Assembly: GCA_029204225.1 (NCBI GenBank)
Contig: CM055097.1
Span: forward strand, 37,310,976 to 37,374,975
Direction: 5' to 3'
Source: Diphasiastrum complanatum
Lineage: Eukaryota; Streptophyta; Lycopodiopsida; Lycopodiales; Lycopodiaceae
Length of the DNA stretch: 64,000 nt
Shown here: positions 43,976 to 57,387 of the stretch, one piece after another
How positions within the stretch are numbered: position 1 is the first letter of the stretch
How the letters are laid out: each line of letters opens with the position of its first letter
Made by a program: the position numbers and the translations under genes
The notes under the pieces: generated by a model
Told to the model about the DNA's origin: nothing
The model's database searches: none
The model's input: only the letters and a program-made list of their open reading frames with translations

Positions 43976-44053
43976 ATTCAATCAAACACTATTTATTTAT
44001 CTATCACTCTTAAATACCCTAAACTAATGCATAATATAAAACACACACACATA

Positions 44054-44137
<84 letters not shown>

Positions 44138-44394
44138 AACACACACACACACACACACATTATAAATTTAACAATCTATTACTACCCAACACTATCTATA
44201 TCTATTTGTCTATTAACTTAAATTATAGATCAATGCAAATTTCAAAACACATACACATCCTCTCAAACACACATACACTATCTTAAATAATTCTAACAAT
44301 CTATTAATAACAATATTTATAATTTTATATCAAACACTATTTATTTATCTATAACTTTTAAATACCCTAAACTAATGCATAATACAAAAAACAA

Positions 44395-44400
<6 letters not shown>
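43976..44400. repeat. Diverged tandem unit of about 350 bp carrying the microsatellites
   Basis: The stretch CACTATTTATTTATCTAT through ACTAATGCATAATA occurs at about 43987-44040 and again at about 44337-44390, 350 bp apart. The microsatellites were multiplied along with their flanks. Confidence 0.75.
44057..44158. repeat. (CT)n then (AC)n microsatellite
   Basis: About 39 CT units (44057-44134) followed by a short CA run. Confidence 0.97.

Positions 44401-44401
<1 letters not shown>

Positions 44402-44465
<64 letters not shown>
44402..44465. repeat. (AC)n microsatellite
   Basis: About 31 CA units. Confidence 0.97.
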
Positions 44466-44468
<3 letters not shown>

Positions 44469-44582
44469 TATTCATCTACTACCCTAAATCTTAAAAATCT
44501 TAATTAAATCACACACACACTCTCTCTCTTTCTTCATTATCTTAAATTCAAAATGCAAGACACAATACATACACACTTCTTC

Positions 44583-44688
<106 letters not shown>

Positions 44689-44870
44689 CTTAGTCCTAAA
44701 TAAATAAAATCTAACAAGCTATTACTACCATAGATTATGTATTTACCTATAATCTTAAATTCTACATCAATATGAAATGTTAAACATTATCTCAAATAAT
44801 TCTAAAAATCTATTATAAACACTATAGAAAATTAATCTATTATAAACACTATCACAATCTATTATAGAAA

Positions 44871-44993
<123 letters not shown>

Positions 44994-45182
44994 ACTTTAT
45001 TTTTGAAAAAAAGACTCCAAAATCTTTCAATATCTTTAACCATACATGTACACATCACCTCCTCTCTCTCTTTCTCTCTCACAAATTACAAATCTAATAA
45101 TCATAAATCTACTATCCTAAATAATACTAATAATCTATTACAAGACCATTCAAAACCATTTTAAATCAATGCAAAATTAAAA

Positions 45183-45291
<109 letters not shown>

Positions 45292-45420
45292 TCTTTTGTT
45301 CTTTTACACTCTCTATCTCCTCTTCAAACAAACAAACAAACATCAACCTCAAACAAACAAACAAAAAGCAAAACAAACAAAAATCAAGCACCAACCTCAA
45401 ACAATGATCTTCAAGCACCT

Positions 45421-46142
45421 TCAAGCCCTCATGCACTGATCGCCCTCAATCGCTCCAAAGACGCTCAAATCTGCAAAAGACAAAGTGAAAGAGAAGGCGC
45501 TGGATCGCGCGAATTGGAAGATTGAAATAGACGTCGGAATCCGACGACCTCCAAACACATCAAAATCTGACGTCTGTGCCCATTCAAGCCCGGACAAATT
45601 CCGTGGACAGGCTTTTGGCATGCTGATGTGGACGTCAGAATGCGATACACGTCGGATTACACGTATTTTTGTTTGAGTACCAGCATATAAATACTCTATA
45701 TAAGTAATAGTGACTATCTGGCAAATATCCTCGGATGGAAAATGTGTAAAGGTAAGGGCCAAAGGCGCATGAATCATGTAAGGAACTATAGAAATATCAT
45801 GAGGCATATCACAAACCTCAAGCAGAGATCCATGGAGTAAAGCGAAAGAAGATACAACCTGATCACCGAAGGAACTAACAATTGTGGACTCGTGAAGAAC
45901 TCCAAAGAAATCAGTAGAAACATCGGCCATGATGGACTCAAGAGATAGAGATATAGAGACCAATGGAGCAGATACTGCACCAACCACCAAACCAGGAGGG
46001 CTATCTGAGGTATGCACAAAAGCAATAGTAGAAATACCACCAAGGTATATACCCTCAATATCAATGAAACCAGGAATGACCACTGAGTATGATATCTGTG
46101 AATCAAGGCATATAGGTGCAAGGCATGCAGCAAGAACCTGTA
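45421..46142 (-). pseudogene. Second part of the reading frame interrupted by Copia-9
   Basis: An open minus-strand frame of about 240 codons, in frame with the end of 40595-40733 once Copia-9 and the inversion are undone (VVLDL continues QVLAACLAPICLD). It includes VVIPGFIDIEGIYLGGISTI and PSEDICQIVTITYIEYLYAG. It is rich in Val, Ser, Ile and Leu without clear membrane spans. I do not recognise a family; it could be a host gene or a transposon accessory protein. It ends shortly before the microsatellite cluster. Confidence 0.5.
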
Positions 46143-46147
46143 AATCC
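46143..46147. repeat. Copia-9 target-site duplication, right copy (AATCC)
   Basis: The inverse complement of GGATT at 40729-40733. Confidence 0.88.
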
Positions 46148-46884
46148 TGTGAAGAATTGAAAAAGATTATCTATGTTAGATATAGGGGTCTTATGTTTTT
46201 TACATCAAGCATCTAGGTGTAGGATGTTGATAGGAATAAATTTGGCATAGATGGCAAATTATGCATTTCCACTTGTAATGCCACTATTGAGCCAAAATAG
46301 AGTAAGAGGCTAAAAACTTGCTAATTAGAGTGTAGACAAGTGTAAAGTTTTTGTTTGATGAATTCCAAGAGGTCCAATAGGATTTAGAGGTGAAACCTTG
46401 TGAGGTCCAATAGGAAATTGAGGTGTGCTTGAATATAGTCCCATAGAATTAAGAGGTGCATAGATCAATGATCCAATAGGATCAAGAGGTGACAAAATAT
46501 GGTCCAATCATAGTTAAGCATAGTGGTAGCTCGTGGACCTACTAGTATCATTATACTCCTCATTTTGAAGTTAATCGATTTGGTGATTTCATGGATTTTG
46601 TGAGTTATTGGATTTCTAGCTTTCTCTCTCTACCCGAGAGCTCATGATGCATTTTCTCTCTCTACCCAAGGAGAGCAGCTTTTTTTTACTTAGATTATTT
46701 TTTGAATACTTCCCACACGTGTGAGTGAGAGTTGGAAGTGATTGAATGCATGTAGTAGTGTGTTTTTGCCATAGGATTCAAGATTGATCTTGAATCTCAA
46801 TCTAGTCTTGATCTTGGTGCATCTACACACCTTAGGAGATCACAAGTACATGTAGTGGACAGTCCACACGTGTGAAATTCAACA
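46148..46884 (+). promoter_or_regulatory. Copia-9 5' LTR
   Basis: 737 bp from TGTGAAGAATTG to AATTCAACA, followed by a PBS. Two CACACGTGTG palindromes (46714-46723 and 46865-46874) and CT-rich TTTCTCTCTCTACC repeats (46620-46670). No convincing TATA box was located. Confidence 0.93.
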
Positions 46885-46896
46885 TGGTATCAGAGC
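46885..46896 (+). promoter_or_regulatory. Copia-9 primer binding site
   Basis: TGGTATCAGAGC directly after the LTR. Confidence 0.95.
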
Positions 46897-47641
46897 CTAC
46901 CTAAGGTTACCATGCATTTTGATCCATCTAAGTGAAAAAAATTTCATCAATCTTGAGCTAGAAGTTGTCAAGGCCCATTTTCCTAGCTATCTTGTTCAAT
47001 CTTGGATCAAAAGAGATCAAAAGGACATTGATTGGGTCTGACCTGGTACTGTACGGAATCAGGTGCTCAGACACGTGTGAGGAACATCCAACTTCAGTTT
47101 GGAAGTTCTCTCTCATATTTGATCCATTTATCTTGTTTGATAGCTTGTTTTGAAGCTATTTTTGTCTAGTTTCTGTTGCAATCAGTTTCATTCCATTTGG
47201 TTGAGCCAATCAAAAGTTATAAGCTTTTGAAGAGGGTTAGGTAGGGCACCTAGACCTGGGTGGACACATTTGGTTTGGTCAAGAGATTGCTTGGTTGATC
47301 CAAAATCACAGTTGTATGCTTGCCAATCTCATCTATATGTGATCTATACACTGTTTTGAGATCTTAGCCATTTTGTTTCATGCAATATCATTGTATTTGA
47401 GTCAAATTTGGTTTCTTAGTGTATTTCACACGTGCTAAGAGTGTTAGATCCTAACTTTGCCTATACTCCATCATTTGATGTAAAATAGATCTCGTTTTAG
47501 AGATATTTGAGTAGCTAGTGAGAATCAATTCACAAATTGTTGTAAGATCTTTCCTAGGAGGAGATAGTACTCAATTATTGGATCCTATTGAAAGTGTGTA
47601 ACAACATTTATTGTTCATCATTTGAGTTTTCTTCACTTCAA
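46897..47641 (+). other. Copia-9 leader
   Basis: Untranslated leader of about 745 bp with two further ACACGTG motifs (47071-47078 and near 47430). No coding signal. Confidence 0.7.
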
Positions 47642-50058
47642 ATGTCTTCAATGGGTTCATCCTTGTTGGAACCAAGTGAAAGATTGACCACTTTAAATTA
47701 TTCAATTTGGAAAATGAGGATGGAGTCCATCTTGATCCTTCAAGACGTGATGGACATAGTTCTTGGCCTTGAAGAAGAACCACAAGTTCTTCAAGAGGTT
47801 CAAAAATACAAAAAGAGAGCTAGGATGGCTCTCCACTACATTAAGATGAATGTCTCTAATGAGATATTGAGGGAGATAGGTACTTGTACAACAGCCAAAG
47901 AGGCTTGGGATTGTCTCAAGACTATCTATGAGGCTAAGAATACCTCTAGGCTTCTCACTCTTAGGAATCAAATCTTTCAAAGTAGCCAAAAGAGTGATGA
48001 GAGTGCATCTAGTTATGTTTTGAGAGTAAAAGATATTCATAGAGAGCTTGCTTGCATTGGTGATTCCATCAATCAAAATGAGCTAGTTCAAGTCATTCTC
48101 AATGGCTTGAGAAGTGAATTTGATAACCTTGTCCAATCCTATGCCATTAAGGAGGAGCTACCAAGTTTGGAGGCTCTCCAAAGTGTGCTAATTTCAGAAG
48201 AATCAAGACAAGAGTACAAGCTCTTGAGGATGGACAAGCTTTCTCTCACTCATAATGATGGCAAAGCTCTCTTTGCCAAGGATAAGCACAAAGAGAGGAG
48301 CAAGAACCAACATCAACAATCCTCAAGCAAGGACAAAGTCAAATCCAAAGACAAAGATGAGGAGGAAGATGATTCCTCTAATGCTTCATCATCCAAGCTC
48401 AAGAAGAATAAGAAGATCAAGTGCTTTTATTGTGGCAAGAAAGGTCATTATGCCACCAATTGCTTCAAAAAGAAGAATCAACTCAAGCAAGCCAATATTA
48501 CCAATGAGAAGGAAGACACTATTGCAAGTGATGGAGAGGGATCTCTTATGGTCTCTAGTTTCTCATCTACTCCTTTCAAGAAGGACGGCCTATGGTATAT
48601 TGATAGTGGAGCCTCTTCACATATGTGTAGCTCCAAGGACTCTTTCTCTTCTATTGCACCTTATGATGGAGTGAAGAAATCAATATACACTGCAAATGAT
48701 TTTGAATGTCCTATTGAAGGCATATGGAATATTCCCTTGAAGCTTGCATCCTCTAAAGTTATTTCTCTCTCTGGAGTTCTTTATGTACCTAAGCTTACCA
48801 AGAATCTTATTAGTGTTGGCCAATTGCTTGATAATGGCCTTGATGTAAAATTCAATGTTGATACTTGCACTATCAAGAAGAATGATGAGATACTTCCATT
48901 AGGATCTAGATTTGGTGACATCTATAAACTAGATCCAAATGAGTATGTGAATGCTTGTAATGTTGCTCTTGTGAACAAGCTTTCTATGGAGGAATTATGG
49001 CATAGGAGGTTGGGACATCCCAACTACAAATCCATGCTCTCTATGATCAAAGAATCCAAAGCTATTGGCTTGCCAAAGTCATTCTCCAAGAAGATCAAGC
49101 CTTGTGAGGCTTGTGCTATTGCTAAATCTCACAAAAAAGCCATTTACAAGATCTTCTATCAAAAGCAAGCATCCTTTGGAGTTAATCCACTCGGATGTGC
49201 ATTTCTCATCAACTACAAGCAAGGGAGGAGCCACTTGTTTTGTTACTTTCATTGATGATTACACAATATTCACTTGGATATATCTTCTTGCTTCAAAATC
49301 TATGGTGTTTGATCATTTCCTTATTTTCAAAGCTTATGTAGAGAAGCAATTCTCATTCAAGATTAAAGCTCTTAGAAGTGATGGAGGTGGTGAATATATC
49401 TCCAATAAATTTTAAGATTTTTGTGAGCTTGAAGGCATTAAAAGAGAGTTTTCTTGTGCCTACTCTCCATCTCAAAATGGAGTGGCCGAGAGAAAGAATA
49501 GATCTCTATGTGAATGTGCAAAATCTATGAGAATTGAGGCATCTTTGCCCAAAGATTTTGGGGGAGAAGCCATTAATTGTGCAAATTATCTTTGCAATAG
49601 GCTCCCACATAGAGCTCTTGGAGGAAAGTCACCATATGAAATCTTATTTTTGAAGAAGCCTAAGGTTGATCACCTTAGAGTTTTTGGATGCTTATGCTTT
49701 GTCCATATTCCCTTGGAAACAAGGAAGAAGGAAGATCCTAGTGCATGCAAAGGGATCATGGTTGGATACTCATCCACCAAGAAGGCCTATAGAGTCTTTA
49801 TACTCTCTACTTCTCAAGTTATTGAAAGTAGAGATGTTGTCTTTCAATAATCCCATATTTCATGCAAGAAGAAAGCACATAGAAGTGGCACACCATTTTG
49901 TGAGAGAAAAGCTTATTGGAGGAGAAATCTATTTGGAGCATGTCAACTCATCCTCTTGTATTGCCGATCTACTCACCAAGCCTTTGAGCAAAAGTGCTTT
50001 CATCAAGCATAGATCTAATCTTGGAGTTATATCAAGATCAATGCTCAAATCTTCATAG
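47642..50058 (+). pseudogene. Copia-9 polyprotein with RT and most of RNase H deleted
   Basis: The ATG at 47642 opens MSSMGSSLLEPSERL. Gag (DUF4219, UBN2) is followed by the zinc knuckle CFYCGKKGHYATNC, protease YIDSGASSHM and LWHRRLGHPNYKSM (HHCC start). A one-base insertion in an A run near 49135 shifts frame. Integrase continues (LIHSDVHFSS, RSDGGGEY), hits TAA at 49413, and resumes with GVAERKNRSLCE to VIESRDVVFQ at 49847. The next codons, NPIFHARRKHIEVAHHFV, belong to the end of RNase H, so about 2 kb of RT and RNase H was deleted. ADLLTKPLSKSAF ends the frame. Confidence 0.9.
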
Positions 50059-50062
50059 ATAA

Positions 50063-50076
50063 TTTTTTAGGAGGAG
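50063..50076 (+). promoter_or_regulatory. Copia-9 polypurine tract
   Basis: A T run followed by AGGAGGAG directly before the 3' LTR. Confidence 0.85.
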
Positions 50077-50250
50077 TGTGAAGAATTTAAAAAGATTATC
50101 TATGTTAGATATAGGGGTCTTATGTTTTTTACATCAAGCATCTAGGTGTAGGATGTTGATAGGAATAAATTTGGCATAGATGGCAAATTATGCATTTCCA
50201 CTTGTAATGCCACTATTGAGCCAAAATAGAGTAATTTAGAGGTGGAACCT
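50077..50250 (+). repeat. Copia-9 3' LTR, proximal part
   Basis: Matches 46148-46397 with an internal gap of about 90 bp (after GAGCCAAAATAGAGTAA). It is cut at 50250 by the inversion breakpoint. Confidence 0.92.
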
Positions 50251-50628
50251 GGATGTAAGGCCTTTGTACACATTCCTAAGGAAGAGAGACGTAAACTTGA
50301 TGTAAAAGCTATCAAGTGCATATTCCTAGGATATGATGATCGTGTGAAGGGCTATAGATATTTTGATCTAATGGAAAACGAAATCCATATAAGCCGTGAT
50401 GTTATCTTTGATGAATCCAAGATGTATGAAGACGAGGAAGCTGAGAAGATAGACACATCCACTGGGATAGATGGTATAGTGAGGATACCACTTGATGATG
50501 ATCCATTCATTGACCTTCCGAGTGATGAACATGAGGATACATCTCAAGATTCAAAGCTTACAAAAACTAATAGAATTGAGTTAGTTAGCTATAACCCCTA
50601 TAAATTTTTTCAAGAGAGCAAGTTTTAG
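50251..50628 (+). pseudogene. Copia-10 integrase, C-terminal part
   Basis: GCKAFVHIPKEERRKLDVKA, CIFLGYDDRVKGYRYFDL and ISRDVIFDESKMYED follow the part at 41221-41760. An acidic linker ends in a stop near 50626. RT and RNase H do not follow. Confidence 0.85.
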
Positions 50629-50732
50629 AGTCAAGACTTGAACAAACAATTGCAAAATATCAGATACGCACTTTCTTGCTTGAATCTATAATTTTTGAGA
50701 AATTAAAAATCTTCAAAGGAGGAAGTAAAACA

Positions 50733-51753
50733 TGACATCAAAATTAGTACTTTAATCATGGAATTATAATATGCAATAGATTAGTGGTAATCCTTGAAAA
50801 TTCTATATATTACTTGTGATTGAATCATTCTATACAAGAGTCTTTATGTTAAGATTCTTTTAGAATAGTACATAAAGATATTTCTCTATGAAAATCCTTC
50901 ACAACCGTGAGTTAACTGAAAATTCTAAAAATTTAAATGTGCCTCTATTGTTTATGTGAAAAATAGGCAAAATCTAGCTTGATAATTTTGCAATTTCATG
51001 TACATAGTGAAATCTCACATGTGTGGAGTATATTCCCACGTGTGGGGGGGCAGGCAAAATTACTTTAGTTCATTTATGATGAGTTTGAATAGTCAACGAG
51101 CTTTAATCTTGAGTTTTGGGAGTACTTTGACTTTTTTACCCCTTGTAACATGTTGGTAGGTGATTAGGCCGATTTTGGTGTTTGATGTAGCTCGAGGTAG
51201 GTTAGGCTTCTTACACATGGCATGATGGTAGAGGGCTATTGACACTTTCCTATGTATTGTCAAGAAGTCATGTGACCAATCAAAAGTGAAAGATCCATGA
51301 TATTGATCCAATCATATTCAAGGGTCCTTATGTCACAAATTAGAAGGAGATATGTAAAGGGTTCAATCAAAATGATGTTGACCACATCTCCTTGCCCTCG
51401 GATTTCTATTTGAGAGAGGGAGAGAGTGATTCCATATTTAGTTTTTGGAGAGATTGTGAGATTCTACACATCACTTTTTTGTTGCTTTCTCTCTCTAACC
51501 GAGAACCTATTGTTGTATTCTCTTCTCTTTTCGAGAGCAAGCCATATTTTTACTTAATTTTTTTTCATCATGAGTTGCCTACACATGTGAATGTATGATG
51601 GTGAATGATTTGTGCATGTTCTATGTGTTGTTGCCTTGGTATTTTCAAGAAAAATTCTAGAATCAATCAAGTGCAAGATCTTTGTGCAGTCACACACATC
51701 TTAGGAGATCATTCATACATTTTGGGTTGTCCCCACAGTGTGAAAACTTCACA
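50733..51753 (+). repeat. Probable Copia-10 3' LTR
   Basis: The right end GTGTGAAAACTTCACA (51753) resembles the Copia-9 LTR end, with TTAGGAGATCA upstream. CCACGTGTGG is at 51036-51045 and CT-rich LTR motifs near 51490-51530. The left end is inferred after CAAAGGAGGAAG (about 50725). Confidence 0.5.
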
Positions 51754-53998
51754 GTTTAGAATGTTTTGGACATTCTCAAATAGCAAGTTTATTTTTGGGG
51801 CAGATTATGCAACTGACAATGATTGGACTATCCATGAGGACATTCTTGGTTTTAAAAGTAATTGATTGTATGGAAAGAATTGGAATTGTTAAGAACATAA
51901 AATGTCTAGAGCCATGGAAAAGCACTTCTATGTTAAGACCAATTTTTCAACGAATAGTATGAAATGAGCTGAACTCTCTCCTATCAAAGAAAATTACAAA
52001 AAGTCAAATTGCAATAAGCCAAAATTTGTTAACAATTGGAACACAAAGTTTTAATCACTTTTATAATCTTTCAAAATATGAGAGTATTGTTGAAGTAGAA
52101 GTTATGTGCATGAAGAGCATCTCTTAGATATTTACCAGCCTTAGAAAAATGGAATGCCATCCATGATATTTGTTGTCTCTATAATGCAAATCATCCTTGG
52201 GGTCCTTTGTGCCTTTCTATGAGAATGAATAGGAACAACATGAAGATTATTGTGAGGCCACAATAAAAACAATAGGCATGTTACTGTGAGGCCACATGTT
52301 AACCTAAAAGTTTTGCTTGGAAATTATATCGATAGTGATCTATTAATAGATACTAGAATAGAGTTTGCTTCCACTCTCAATACTTGTTTTATTGTCTTGT
52401 GAATATATTCCTAGCAACAATGAAAGATAAATTTGTCGCTGAACTGCCCACATCTTGAATTCAATCAAGAACATTGTTAGAAATAACAAATCATTTCACA
52501 ACCTCAAAAAATGCATAATTTTGAGAGCTGAAAAATCAAAATCTATTTCAATTGCATTTGGATGAATTTAACTATGGCTTCAAAGCACTTTGCATCACTT
52601 GTACCGATCCTTGAAGACTTGCATCAACTACATGTTAAACAAAATAATCTGAATGATTGTAATTTGTTTTTTTATTGGGATGTGCCTAATATAATGCTCG
52701 ACTGCAATCAAACATTATCCAAGAAGCATAAAGCAACTCTAACCATAATATGTCATGCTCAATCCACGCTAGATTGTCGACTAGCTCAACAAACACTCTA
52801 TGATCATTTTGCAAAGACAATAAAATATCACAAAACATTAGTTAACATTGCTCTAACACATCCCACATGAGCTACTAATAATGAGACACTAAGTGAGTCA
52901 TTTTAAAATCCAACGAGAGAAAATTTGGAGATTTCTTTGACCTAATGAGCTTGAAGCATCCAACCTATTATCCAAAAAAAATTTGTGAGCATAAAAAAGC
53001 ATTGAAATAACAAGAAAGAAAAATGATATTACACCCTAGCACATCACAAGGAATGTTCTCCCTTGGCCTCTTCACAACAATTCACTAGCCAAACACACCA
53101 GATCACCATCATAATTGTTGCATAAACTCTCCTAGCGAAACTAATTACAAATCTCCTCAAAATAAAATGATATATCATCCATGTCCACTGTATTCTAACT
53201 ACTTGCCTACCTTTCAAGCTAAATGTATTTCATTTATCTATTCAAGGTACCTTAAGAGTTTTCCCAAGATTGACAACATAAACATTTCCCTTAACATGGG
53301 TCTTGTCAAAAGCATAATCTGCTAAAATATCATCCAGCCATTATTCGAAATTAGGCCTTATGGGGCCCAATTGTAGAATCAAGATGGGCTAATGTTCATC
53401 AAGAACTCACATTAATTCTTGATAGACTCTTTATTGTTATACAATTGCTACAATAACTACCTAATAAGTTGCAAGAAAATTTTGTATGTTTTCTTTTTCT
53501 GAACATACCAAGGCAACAAAAGAATTCATGGTATTCAAAGGAAACACATTTTCCAAAAATGACTATACAAACAAAATACTCCAACACTACTATTACATGA
53601 AGTCAACCAAGTCCCCCACAATCAGTAGTTCTTTCATTTCAATGAAAGCACCTTGTTGCTAACTAAAAGAAGAAACTAGACAAGTAGAATGCGAATAATT
53701 TGGTAAAGAAACTTGTTAATCAATGGAAGCCCATTAGATTATCAAGACATGTGTGATATTTATTGTTTCACAATTCTAATGTGGGTGACTTCAAGCCGAT
53801 TAACCCTATTAACCCTTTGCAAAGAAATGACTTAATCATTCTCGAACATCATAGGAAGAGGTACTTGTAGATGCATGTGTTGTTGATCTTATGTTTAGAT
53901 GTTTAAGAAAAATTGATGTTAAACTTATAAAAGTATGATCGATAAAACACAAATAGATAACTAGCATCCATTGTCATAGTAGACTTGTTGTTAGAAAA
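51754..53998. other. AT-rich interval without recognised gene
   Basis: An unassigned plus-strand open frame (52562-52870, beginning MNLTMASKHFASLVPI) has no family resemblance. The rest has stops throughout. It may be downstream flank of the hydrolase gene. Confidence 0.4.
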
Positions 53999-54135
53999 CT
54001 AAAGAGACTTCCCAAACCATTCCAAAAGGGCAGCATGTGCCTCTTCCGCCTCAGCAACAGCTTTCTCATCATTTACCTTGTAGCGAATTGTCCATCCATG
54101 AGCAACCCTAGGATATACTTCACAAAATGTGGTAC
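53999..54135 (-). pseudogene. Hydrolase last exon
   Basis: After the acceptor ATGATAG, VPHFVK is in phase with the previous exon. One base is then missing relative to the family, and the homologous frame goes on as YPRVAHGWTIRYKVNDEKAV and AEEAHAALLEWFGKSL, ending in TAG (53999-54001). The histidine in VAHGW is the catalytic one. Confidence 0.85.
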
Positions 54136-56104
54136 CTATCATGCCAATCATATTAAGCCTAGTTTCTTTGGATCCACTATGCTCTCATTTCTTAAATAAA
54201 TATATACCATGGTCATAAACTGAAAAGCTTTTATCATCTCAAAATTTCCAATGGTTGTGAAGCAAAATTTACATCATCAGCACAAATACAAGCAAAAGAC
54301 TCTGACTGGTATTTTGACAAAAGAAACAATATATTCGATTTTAATAGACATTGCATTGTTGTCTTTTATATTGTTATAAATATTAACATATCTCATTTGC
54401 AAAAGACAAAAAAGAAAATTGACTTCCTTGAAGAAAATTGAAGTATTTAGGAAAAAAACTACTACTGCATGATAATTATGTCGGAAAGAGATGCAAAACA
54501 CCATATATATCAAACTTGTACTCCTGTAAGAGATGGTTGCTGTTTTTGGACACTTTGAAGGATTTACTTTTGAGAATGTCAAAGGCATTAAAGTGTACCA
54601 TCACAGATCAATTTTCCTTTTTTCCAATCAAATTACATAGTGTTCATAGCATGCTTTGAACCATTCAGGGAAGTTCATTCATTCTCTTATCAATAATCCT
54701 TCCAACTCTCTCAACTTCCACATGCTTGTGTGTTATGAGATTAGGTTATGTTCCTCCAAAGGTGATTTAGCTAGAAAAAAGAAAGGGCTGAAAAGCAAAC
54801 ATTCCAGGCCTTTTGAGCACAAACTTTAGCTGTACAAAACTGAGCATCATACATTATTTTGTCCAAAACATCCAAGGAATGTTACTCAATATAGGAATCA
54901 TTATATAGCAAGTGACGTTGATCTCACAATAATTCAAAAAAAGGGTGGAGCTGAAATATCTACTTCTGAACAACCATTAGATTATATAAACAAGCAACGA
55001 AAACCAACTAGTGGTCAATCCTAACAAAGTGCAAAAGTCTAATAATGGATTGGATGAGGTTGAGAAAGCAAAAATTGAGATGACTCTTCACTCAAAGAAA
55101 GAAAGAAGTGTTAGGATCAGTTCAGATGTATTAAATCAAGTCACAATGGTATCAGAGAAAAGAGAAAAGAAATGTCTTAACTAATAGTATGCTCTTGCTT
55201 TGGTAGAAGATATGCCTTCTCCAGATAATACTTATGATGATGATAAAAGATAGGTGGACAGCAAGAGTTTTTTTACTTTATGGATTGATCGTTTGGAATG
55301 TCAAGGGGCTTAGGACTTAATAACCCTTTGAAAGATCTAGACTTATTTGAACACATTCACTGTTTGTAACTTCGCAAGAAACGCAATTGAAAGGCTTTTA
55401 TTTCCTTGCATTTTTCAAGACCAACTCATATCTACACTACCAGAACTAGAAATGGAGTGGCGCTTTTTCCCGAAGAACTATAATGTAGTAAACTGATTCA
55501 CAGACCCTTCAAGTTGATATGTGATAGTCAAGGTTAAAAGAGCAGGTACGGAGTTCAGTATGATGAATATACATGTAACAAACATCAAGATGAACAAGCT
55601 GAATTTCGGGAGCTCTCTTCTTGAAGGATAATGTTACTGTAGCAAAGTAGTGGCCATCTGTTAGACCTTCATAAAAAGTTCAAGCATGTAAACAAGTACT
55701 GAGTCAAGAAGGTACAGCCCTTACAAGAAAACATAAAAAAAAGTTCAAAATTTGATCCAAAACAAAAATAATGCTATATGAGGGGCAATTGCAAATATTA
55801 CTTTTGCATGAGCACAAATCTGTAGCTAAATATCAAGATCCTCTATAACTGAACTAGAAAGGAAGCAACACAAGGGCGTGACGGTCTAGAATAGATTCTA
55901 GACTGAATTCACCCTTAAATAAGAAACAATCTTGTTTCATATCAAGGACAAGTTATGGAGAATAATTATCCTTAGAATTTCCTCCTCTCTCAAGCTAGCT
56001 CATGGTAGGGGCCCTAACCTTTTCATTCACTAAGATTGATTTGATAAGGACTGACAGGATTCTGTATGCTAAATGCTCCACTCGAGCTCTAGATTAGGTG
56101 TTCT

Positions 56105-56287
56105 GGAAAAGCTATTGAATTGTATGCACAAGCCCTTGATGCCAACCCATATTCATACTCAGAAATCAGTGGTTCTCTCTCTCCACCAATTAGTCTTGGC
56201 AAAGGTGTCCTTCAAGGTTTCCTGTTGTCACCTCTGAATTTTACCATTGCAGCTATGGCCCTCATTAGGGAAGTAAAAGTAGCTTGA
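56105..56287 (+). pseudogene. LINE-like reverse transcriptase fragment
   Basis: An open stretch with ISLGKGVLQGFLLSPLNF, resembling the non-LTR RT block G-V-x-Q-G-x-x-L-S-P-L-x-F. Only about 60 codons, ending in TGA. No other LINE motif is nearby. Confidence 0.45.
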
Positions 56288-56918
56288 AGAACCGGTCACT
56301 TTATTGCACTAAAAATGATAATTGACAAATATTCTAAAGGTGGTGTATCTATAGTAACTATAACTTTCTTTGTCTCTATGAAAAGTAAATACACGAGTCG
56401 TCTTATGCTTATGTACTGAATTTTGTGAAGTATCAATAAACCTTGTCAAATCCAGAATTTACCACTCTTGAATCACTGGCCAATTCCGATCAAAGAACAT
56501 GGTATTGAGACACCTCACGTGGTGCCATTATGTAAACTTGAGTGCCCCACTGAGCGTCTATGTCAGCAGCCAGGATAGAATAAACCGGATCAGCCACAAG
56601 ATCCAAATAAGCTTGCTTATTGGCTCAATCAAGACCTTAAAATTTGCTACAAGTGTGATAACTGTTAGATACATAATCTCTCCTATAGCAGGTAATGTAG
56701 GAACATAGTATTTTTGCCTGAGTGTTCTAAAACGTGCAGTTTGAAACACAACTATGATTTGTACAGATTTTAATTTTATTTAGTCAATATCACGACTCAC
56801 AATTGATTATTGGTCTAAAAAAGACTTTGCAGAGGATCGAAGTATAATATGGCTAAACCATGTCCTTAACATGCCTATCTATATTTGTTATGGTGGGTGT
56901 GCACACGTGCATCTGCAT

Positions 56919-56952
56919 GTGTGTGTGTGTGTGTGTGCGTGTGTGTGTGTGT
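56919..56952. repeat. (GT)n microsatellite
   Basis: About 16 GT units with one GC interruption, inside the intron. Confidence 0.95.
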
Positions 56953-57189
56953 CGGAGGTAGGCAAGGAGCACACAAGGGAGAGGGGAGAGTGGTGTGGGA
57001 AGAGTCATTTGATTTTTGGAAAATTAGATTCTCTAGAGACTTCATGCAAGGAAGACGCATGTATATTTTTAGAGAGGTCATTAGATTGCATATTATATTT
57101 TGACAAATGTCGACTTAATGACCGAAAAGATCCTTAAGGTTATGCTACCATTAAAGATGGCCACTTTTTATGCATTGTGAACCTTTTTT

Positions 57190-57387
57190 CCTGTAATGGC
57201 ATTTGTTACAGAGTTTGGGACATTCGCGTATCAAGTTATGCCATTCGGTCTATGCAATGCCCCATCCACATTTCAAAGGGTGATGCAACGAGCTTTCAAG
57301 GATCTGTTATACAAGAATCTAGAGATTTATCTCGACGATCTTGGTGTGCATTCATCTGAAGGTAAGCATCTCGATCGATGCCCTTGA
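57190..57387 (+). pseudogene. Ty3/Gypsy reverse transcriptase fragment
   Basis: AFVTEFGTFAYQVMPFGLCN, APSTFQRVMQRAF and IYLDDLGVHS match the Gypsy RT palm (FGLxNAPxTFQ, Y-x-DD). About 65 codons; no adjoining Gypsy domains. Confidence 0.85.

Noticed and set aside
52562-52870. 102-codon open frame as a host gene
   Set aside because: No family resemblance, no splice context and AT-rich surroundings; listed only as unassigned sequence.
54277-54588. 103-codon minus-strand open frame
   Set aside because: Low-complexity hydrophobic composition within the hydrolase intron and no supporting motif.
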